From positions 4,542,938-4,606,937 of the forward strand of contig NC_052399.1 in the NCBI RefSeq assembly GCF_009389715.1: a stretch of 64,000 bases of DNA, written 5' to 3'. Position 1 is the first letter of the stretch. Each line of letters begins with the position of its first letter. The translations under genes and the position numbers were made by a program. This DNA comes from Phoenix dactylifera (Eukaryota > Streptophyta > Magnoliopsida > Arecales > Arecaceae). Of this stretch, positions 56,923 through 64,000 are shown piece after piece. A model generated the notes under the pieces. That model was not told where the DNA came from. It made no database searches and saw nothing but the letters and a program-made list of their open reading frames with translations.

Positions 56923-57050
56923 GTTTGGAGGGAGTTTTCAGTATGGTTCAGTCCTTTTCAAGAATGACTAACATTCCGCATGTGCGGGCACACGCAAGGA
57001 TAAATTTTTTATATATAAACTTTGCTGTAATAAAAAAAAGAGTTGGATAA
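52743..57050 (+). CDS. LINE ORF2: endonuclease, reverse transcriptase, zf-RVT, RNase H
   Basis: It starts at the ATG at 52743 with the classic MRILAWNCRG. The apurinic-type endonuclease spans about residues 1-235, with LCETR, VGDFN, RLDRAF and SDH (D225-H226). The reverse transcriptase spans about 440-760, with FRPISLCTTLYK, KLDMERAYDR (D586), GLRQGCPLSP and FADD (D693-D694). The zf-RVT region (about 1050-1110) has AECGACG and DHVLFGC. RNase H (about 1218-1350) has INFDGS (D1224), AELRAAW, EGDSST and ANGAADW. All catalytic motifs are present. The family's stop codon is bypassed: a T-run at 56831-56835 appears one T short compared with the LINE copy at 28.9 kb. The frame therefore runs into poly(A) (a Lys run at about 1383) and flanking DNA to 57050. 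Confidence 0.93.
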
Positions 57051-58200
57051 GTGGATCTTTTAGTCCAAGAAGTGAATTAGAAAACTTTTAATTCTGCAGA
57101 ATTCTAGAAAACTATATATTTTTTCTTCGTGGGATTATGGAAGAATAGTCTAGTTAATTTAAAATTCTAATATGCTTAATTTTTCTATATTTTCTATATT
57201 TGTTCTGAATTTTATAAAAGTTAGAGTTTTCTCTCTCTTATATATTTAATAGAGATAATCGGTACATAAATTTAGTACTATTTTTAACAGTTGAAATACA
57301 TATTTTTCAAAAAAAATATTTGTTTATCACCATAATAGAAGTACAATTTTTTTTTCTAACATTGTATACTCTTTTTTCCGCCTTAGACTCATAACATTTA
57401 CTTTGTTTAGTTTCACCTATAGGAGACGTTTGATATGGAACAACCATCTTAAAATCAAGGATGGTATGGATATAGATTTAGTAATTTATAGAAGTAAAAA
57501 ATATATTTATATAAAATATATTAATAATTGGTATATTAATAAATATATTACTATTTTATTATAATATATTTTATATGATTAATAAATATATTTTATGAAA
57601 TATATCGAAAATAGTTTCGGTATATATATCTCAAGTGATCTTAGATTTTCATGAAATACCAAAGAGCTTAGTTGTAAATACCTGAAAATCTTTAATCAAT
57701 GAAATATAACATATTTTAGGTCATTGGAGACCATGTTACTTTAAGATAAAGATCACTAGTGATTTAAAATTATTTTGATGATCCTACATGGGCCAACCAA
57801 ACTCTACTACGCTATTTTATTGGTAATCCGAATAACAGCCTAAGACAGAGTTTGCTTTTAGCTATTGGATTGCTCGTTATCATATTTTCGGAGGGTGGCA
57901 GAGATTAAAAGCGCCGTTCATCTTTAAGCGTGGCCTGTCAAATAGGGAAATGCATTTCACTAATTTCTAACATCCATTTATTGCTTGTGGTCGCAAATTT
58001 GGCGCGCAGGTCGGCAAATTAATTTAGATATCTGGAAGCCCAGTAAAAAGTGTCTTTATTGTTGTCTTTGGGCATGGAGGTTGAGGTTCATCCGGCCAGC
58101 CCAGTAAAAAAAATATTTTAAAATTTTATTTTTTCCTATGCAACATAAGTTACATAAGTTTAGCATAAATATTTTAAAAAATTAAAATATAATAAATTAT
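57051..58200. other. Intergenic, AT-rich
   Basis: No gene recognised. The stretch 57.42-57.83 kb, starting near ACGTTTGATATGGAACAACC and ending near GGCCAACCAAACTC, has a weak MITE-like look, with a strongly AT-rich core of ATATATTA words. The inverted match between the ends is poor. Confidence 0.4.
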
Positions 58201-58285
58201 AGGGCGTTCAAGGCAGCTTATATATATATATATATATCATTTTTTTAAGCTTATCGTCAGGCATTGGTCATCAAATCCATTGATG

Positions 58286-58751
58286 ACACGTGTCACAGAC
58301 ATGGCAACCTAATCCACCACCACTACGGGAATCAGCAGGCCCACGGCACACAAATTAAAGATTTCCAGACACTCCATCCCGACATCCCTGCTCGCGAACG
58401 GTACACGTGTCGACATCATCGTACCTGGAACCACTTTCCGACCACTGAGATACGTCACATCCAAAACGTCAATCGGCGCATCTTCGTTATCCGCCTTTCC
58501 TCGCCCTCGTTTTTAAAAGGCCCGATCTGGTGACCAATAATTAATCGAGGGTGACGCACGCCCCTGCGGCCTCCATTCTTCTCCAGACGAGCACCGTGCC
58601 GGCTGCGACAACAAGACTTCACAGACCAAACTCACACAGCCTACGTGTCCGAATCCTATTTCAGCAACGGGAGACTCCAGCAATAAGATAATGATACATA
58701 GGCATCTAGTGTTCCCGCATGAGATTCGTGCTGCTTCCAGTCCCCTACGTG
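58286..58751. promoter_or_regulatory. Cluster of ACGT-core (G-box/ABRE-like) motifs without an adjacent gene
   Basis: ACACGTGT occurs at 58286-58293 and 58403-58410, TACGTCA at 58451-58457, ACGTGTC at 58643-58649 and TACGTG at 58746-58751. These are bZIP/bHLH-type cores dense enough to suggest a promoter. No coding exon was recognised on either side within the window. Confidence 0.3.
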
Positions 58752-59692
58752 CCTTTTTAATTAGTTTAAACCTAAAAATAGAGAGGCTTTCATGCGTGGG
58801 CCTCTGGGGGCCGTCTCGTTTTACCACCTAGAAACTGACAAATTAATTAAGGGTCCCGCCTGCAGCAGTGGGCGGTGGTTAATGCCTTAATGGGACTGGG
58901 AGTCTCCATCCTGGAGAATTAAGCTACCATGATGAGGTTGACTCTGTACTGTATATATACTATAATATCGCTTATTATATTATTCTTTGTATCCTTCCAG
59001 AGATTAAGACCAGGCTAATCATGATAGAGTGGAGCAAATAAACTTCTTATGTGCTCGATCGAGAGTTTGTCCGCTAAACGGGACACATGAGAATAGGGAC
59101 GAGCACCATCCATACATGCAATTGGCATCCCCTTTTTTGATCCCTGGCCTCTTTCATCTTCTAATTGCCCCCTCCCTCCTCACCTGATAATATTAATATA
59201 GATAGATTCCACTCCGCGCGAACTTTAGATGTGGAATTCTATCTTTGCACATTTCGATTGCAATATTTGTGAACGTAATGTGGAGGCAACAAGTATTAAG
59301 CATTGAGAAACTTTCTGCGCCACATATATTTCCCATGAACATTCCAGCTGCTGTGCATATAAGTTTTGGCTGCATGCATCGCTGTACCCATATAGATGAC
59401 TTATGATGATATGTTATACCAAAAGCCAGATTCTAAGAAAATATGCGAGATATGGTCCCATTAACAATGAAAACAAACGGAGAAATCAAGAAGTAGTCCA
59501 TGAACTTCAATAAAATTTATCAAAAAGAAGGAGAAGAAAAAGAATTTCAATAAAAAGCGAAATTAGCATCTTTTGATTTCACTCTTAAAAATATCGATAA
59601 ACTTTTAAAGAGCACAAACGATTGAAAGATGATATCTCCCTTAGTTCAAGGATATATAATTTTTTAAATATGCATCTCTATATATGTGTATG

Positions 59693-59695
<3 letters not shown>

Positions 59696-59743
<48 letters not shown>
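59696..59743. repeat. (TA)n microsatellite
   Basis: About 24 TA units followed by TATGTATGTATG. Confidence 0.95.
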
Positions 59744-59753
<10 letters not shown>

Positions 59754-61823
59754 GTGTATATTATAAACAAAAATTTAGTGTTGAAATATATAGGATCCTC
59801 TGCATCACAAATTGACCTCAGAACGAAATGCTGTTGGCGGGGTCAAAAGGTGACTTTAAACTTTAGACTGATCTTCGTCCGTCCATTGAGCTACATATTT
59901 TTAAATTTTATCTGAGTATATTGTAATAGAAGACTTGTAAGACTTGCTGTGTTTGACTACACACGTAGACACACCAATATAGGCAATTTGGCACTGACTT
60001 AAAGTTGCGCACTTCCCAAGCTATAGTGAGCATTACGAATGTTCGTTCCAGTTGAATTTAATCGATTAAAATCATTTAGTTTTACAACTTGTGCAAGTCG
60101 ATAAATGATATTCTTATATGTTCAAAATGGCACTTCAACCTTTTGCACACAACCAAAGGCGATGCGTCGAAGAACAGTAAAATTTAGAATGACATCTCTG
60201 TGCATGCTGTTGCTTTTTTTCTTCTTCTTCTTTATGTGCACCCCACTTTCTTTTAGCCATCAGGGCACCAATTATTCAGCCTGCCGTCTGAGCAAGTCAC
60301 GGCAAACTTCGAATTGAGTTGTTAGTGAATCCGATCTACCTCTCTGGTGAATCTTCCAAGAAGACCACACTTCAGTTGAGCCACGAGGTTCACAGAGTTG
60401 TGAGAACATGTGGGTTTGAAGTCTTCACGGAAGAACAAGGCATGTAGCTAGCTTAAAGCGCACGTAGGCATAGTTTCGAAGAACATAAATATCGGCCTTC
60501 CATCGTGGTGTTCGGTACCCAACTTTAGAAACAATTGAAAGAAATTTGGAAGAAAGAAACGGAAAGATGATGGAAGGTGCGACAAACATGCATATGATGC
60601 ACGTTATTGCCAGGGGCTGCTTGTTCTCTCGCACCATATACTTCTTTTGACTTCTTTGCTTCCCTTCCATCATTTATCTTCATTTTCATTATGGAAGTCC
60701 AATCAAAATTGATTAGTTGGTTCATAATCATGCTAGTAGTTCGTTATAACATACGTGCACATATGCATGCATACATACATCTACATGGTTGTAACAAAAA
60801 AAATATATAGAAGTTACAAGTTTATCAACAATTAGAAATATCCCCATGGTGCCGATAGTTCTAATTAATGAACTCCTTCACTCTTCATTGTACATGCCAA
60901 GAGCTACAAGTTCTTGCCATCAAATTTCAACCTCTTAATCAAATTATCTCATTCGATGTAACATGCTATACACATGACTTCAGTGTACGCACGTACCCTT
61001 ACGCATGGACATGGTAGCATGCGAGGAAATTTAAACAGCAGTGGCTGCGCATATACAAAAACGACCATATTCAGTTGAGAAAACTATCACATTTCGATGC
61101 TAGATTTAGAATTCGACTTTGGATGCCGGAGGGTCTCTCATGAACATACATGTTTGGTGGAAATTAAGTTCCTTAATTAGGCGGCTCTATTAGAACAAAA
61201 TAACCACAAAATGCCAAGGGAAGGGAAAATAAAAATCCTCGAGATGAGATACAATAGCTTCCTCATGTGATGATGAATAAGAAAAAGAAAAAATCTTAGG
61301 TGAGCAAGTTAAGAATAGTTACAGGTTGGCTTGTGCTTGCAATTCAGAATTGCCAAGAAAATAAAACTCATTAGAATAAAATAATCGAGTACAATAATAC
61401 GTCAATAATGTAAGCATTATTCCATTAAAGAATAATTGCTTTGGTTTGAGCATGCATGGACGCGAAGTTCAAAGTTTAAGTTGATGTCAAATCTGCGTTC
61501 CTAGAAACTTCTGGGTCCATCTCCGGAAGCTTCTTGGCAGGGCAAAGAGCGTAGTAGGTCGGGGTTTTGTATATATTAATTAAACGTGGGAGTGCCGGAA
61601 CCAGCGGTGAGAGTTTGGAATTATTAAAGGCTTTGACCGCCTCCTCCCCAACTCTGCCATCAGTAGGTGGAGTGCTCCTTTGCCTGATCCGCATGCGCCG
61701 TCCGTATCTCCTTTCCTTTTTTGATCCGTCTTCAGACTGGACGCGTGTGCGCGTGCAAAGCTCGCACCAAACTCGATCAGATCGAACCCGCTCGATCTCT
61801 CGTTCATCGATCGAACGAGCACA

Positions 61824-61852
<29 letters not shown>
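61824..61852. repeat. (AC)n microsatellite
   Basis: About 14 CA units. Confidence 0.95.
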
Positions 61853-61854
<2 letters not shown>

Positions 61855-62294
61855 ATCTATTGAAGTCCATTGGAGCATGTATTGCTGATATATGGAAAGA
61901 AAGCGTATACTTGTATTTAAAAGGATGGTCTACACTGCTTTATGGATGGTGCTATTAGCATTTCATTGGAGCACTTCAATAACCTCAAATAGTACAATAA
62001 CTCAAGACTTCATCTAGAAAGACTAGTTAAAAAAAGTATTTTTTTTGACCCCATATAAATATCTAAGATCTATCCAATGCATAACTGATATGGAATTAAA
62101 TGCATGCTTGCACATGCCCTTATATACGCGCTATTTAAGCTATGATATGCTCGACATACTAAAGATCCAGATCTATTCAAATTCGATCACAAGTACTACA
62201 AATATAATCACAAACACCACAATCATCCTATGGTCAACCTAAATATACCTATGCTGCGGTATCCCTTAGTTTATATGGACCATAAGCAGGATCT

Positions 62295-62530
62295 GCTCTA
62301 ATATCATTTGTAACGATTCAGAACCTTATCAAAATAATACGTTCAGTTAGCCTTTTAGGATAAGGTCTTAGATCTTTACTTATGGGCTACTTGGTGGTTT
62401 CAAAAAGGCAATGTAGGGGGAATGAGACTCCTCATACCTATCCCTGATTGAGATACGTTTCAAGCTAGAATTTCTTAGTGTTGGTTGATGAGATTTGTGC
62501 TAACATTGTGCTGGATGCACTACCAATAGA
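62295..62530 (-). repeat. Possible LTR remnant with antisense tRNA-iMet PBS
   Basis: GCTCTAATATCA (62295-62306) is the reverse complement of the tRNA-iMet primer site with two changes. It is followed two bases later by TGTAACGATTCAGAACC, a typical plant LTR edge. This would be the 5' LTR boundary of an old minus-strand element. No pol or gag coding sequence and no second LTR were found. Confidence 0.4.
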
Positions 62531-64000
62531 TGCGCATTCATGTATATTACTTTTTAGAGTCACAATAGGCATGTATTGAGCTTCGTATGCACGACAATTT
62601 TAGGCTGTCGACATCGTTGAAGGAAGTTGACTTCGGTCCATTATTCATGTCCCTACACGCTGTGGACAGGCCCACCCATGTTCAGGGTGGAATAAGACAC
62701 GCTAACCAGGATAACCCGCCAAGCTGCCTCGTTTCCCTTTCCACTAGTCTACTTCTCTGAACTGAACAGAGCTTAGCTGAACCAACCTATCCCAGCTCAC
62801 ATGGCTCTTAACCCAGCTGCTTACACGGGAATTCGAAATCTGGTATATATTCACTTATAATGGGGCTTATCCGCGGGAGGTTATGCGTTATCCTGTCCTA
62901 CAGTGCTTCCACCAACCGGAAAGCACATCAGAATTATATTATGGGCCCGGAAACGACCCTCACACAGCTCAATTCTCTCGTCTTCTAACGAGATTTGAGT
63001 TTCTTTCTTTCTTTTATAAAAAAAAATCTACAGGTGCTCACATGTGGATAAGACTCGATCAAATTGCCTTCGGTCATTCAAGGACTCATATTGCTTCTTT
63101 TGGCCTGGAATGATGATACCCAAATTAACCAGTCTAGCCCAGAATATATATACCCTAGAGATAACCTATCATAAACTTTTTCCGCTAGCTTTTTTAATTG
63201 GTAGAGCAAGTTTTTTTTAAAAAAATGAGAAAATATTTGGGAGATATTACTTCCTCCGGACTAACCACCAAATTAGTAGCTAGGCTTGGTCAGAAAAATT
63301 AGATCTCATAATTCTCTCTCTTTTCGCTTGTAGCTTAACCTAGATTACAAGACGTAGTTTAACATAGTAGGTGGGGAAGGAGGGGTTATTCTATGATAAA
63401 TTATATCCTTTATTGTGTGCACCAATGTGGCTGTGCACTATCCAATTATGTCGTCTCCTTGCTACAGATCAATCGCCGAGATGAGCGTATCATGTATGCA
63501 GCCCGTAAAAATAAGATGAGATGATTGACATGGTGCACATCCACATGATGCTAGTATAATTTCCCATTATTCCCCCGGCCATCATTGATCCATGATAATT
63601 AACTTGGCAGACAATAGGCTTTTCGAGAGTTCAAATAAAACCTTGTGCATAAGAGTCTGTAAATAACCTATTTTCAGAAATAAAAGCTGGGTGACCATTT
63701 GCCTCTTGCAATCAGGGAAAAAAAATTGCCTCCCTTACAATCAAAAAAAAAAAAAAAAAAGAGAGGTTCAAATAGAAATGTGGTTTGCGTTTTAATAAGT
63801 TTGTGGAACTTCTGCACCTTAATTTCATATTCTAGTTTCACTGCGGCAATATAGTCAAAATTTCTTTGATTTTATGTGGTTATCGCATATCAACCTACCT
63901 CCATATATATGCATCATAGAGGAGAAACAAAAGAAGGTGACATTTGGATGTGGGGTAGGAGGAGCACTAGAGTGAGACATCGTGCTGTGGCTCAGACCCT
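62531..64000. other. Intergenic to window end, no gene recognised
   Basis: Mixed-composition sequence with short A-runs (63744-63760). No splice-consistent coding exon or RNA gene was seen. Confidence 0.45.

Larger units (their letters stand above)
58760..62290. other. Intergenic, no gene recognised
   Basis: It contains a (TA)n run at 59696-59743 and an (AC)n run at 61824-61852. A short ORF at 60162-60317 has a hydrophobic start (MTSLCMLLLFFFFFF) and no family match. An open but Met-less frame reading LVNPIYLSGESSKKTTLQLS, then HEVHRVVRTCGFEVFTEEQG (about 60320-60448), looks weakly coding but is unrecognised. Confidence 0.45.

Noticed and set aside
57420-57830. Possible MITE with a GTTTGATATGG start and a CCAACCAAAC end
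   Set aside because: The inverted match between the ends is poor and no target duplication is visible.
60162-60317. Small secreted-peptide-like ORF with a poly-Phe hydrophobic start
   Set aside because: The hydrophobic stretch comes from a simple CTT/TTC repeat, and the rest lacks any known peptide-hormone motif.

Overview
This 64 kb window is plant nuclear DNA, AT-rich and rich in transposons. Long introns, monocot-like gene sequences and abundant LINE and chromovirus insertions suggest a monocot, most likely a palm. That taxonomic guess rests on recollection of related sequences, not on a search.

Six host protein genes can be supported. (1) 0.9-10.5 kb, minus strand: a three-exon BT1/Brittle1-type plastid or mitochondrial adenine-nucleotide carrier with an 8.4 kb first intron that holds a decayed hAT transposase. 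(2) 18.5-26.6 kb, minus: an eight-exon RRS1-type ribosome-biogenesis factor. (3, 4) 29.7-30.4 and 34.4-35.6 kb, plus: two tandem EG45-domain (plant natriuretic peptide-like, barwin-like) secreted proteins, each apparently ending in a 7-nt coding exon. (5) 39.4-40.5 kb, plus: a DnaJ/DUF1977 ER-type J-protein of the DnaJ49/DNAJB12 class. (6) 45.0-47.3 kb, minus: an intronless PLS-class PPR protein with E/E+ tail. The J-protein and PPR genes are tail to tail. No shared pathway links the six; they are typical dispersed plant housekeeping or regulatory genes.

Mobile DNA occupies most of the rest. At 12.3-16.8 kb there is a structurally complete non-autonomous chromovirus-type LTR element (TSD, two ~99% identical LTRs, tRNA-iMet PBS, PPT). 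Its single ORF joins a shortened Gag and zinc knuckle directly to an integrase C-terminus and chromodomain. Four LINE insertions are visible: 26.9 kb, 28.8 kb, 49.5 kb and 52.1 kb. Target-site duplications can be read for three of them. The 52-57 kb copy keeps a full-length endonuclease-RT-zinc finger-RNase H ORF that overlaps the end of ORF1 by an ATGA. An older LINE remnant, a 481-bp TIR element at 32 kb, a GTACCG-rich palindromic element at 41.7 kb, two probable LTR fragments, many local tandem duplications and several microsatellites complete the picture. From 57 to 64 kb I see no convincing gene.

I found no tRNA or rRNA gene, no CRISPR-like array and nothing virus- or toxin-like. The most noteworthy items are the pol-less Gag-IN/chromodomain LTR element, the 7-nt terminal exons of the EG45 pair, the near-intact young LINE, and an unidentified two-exon coding signal near 37.1 kb.
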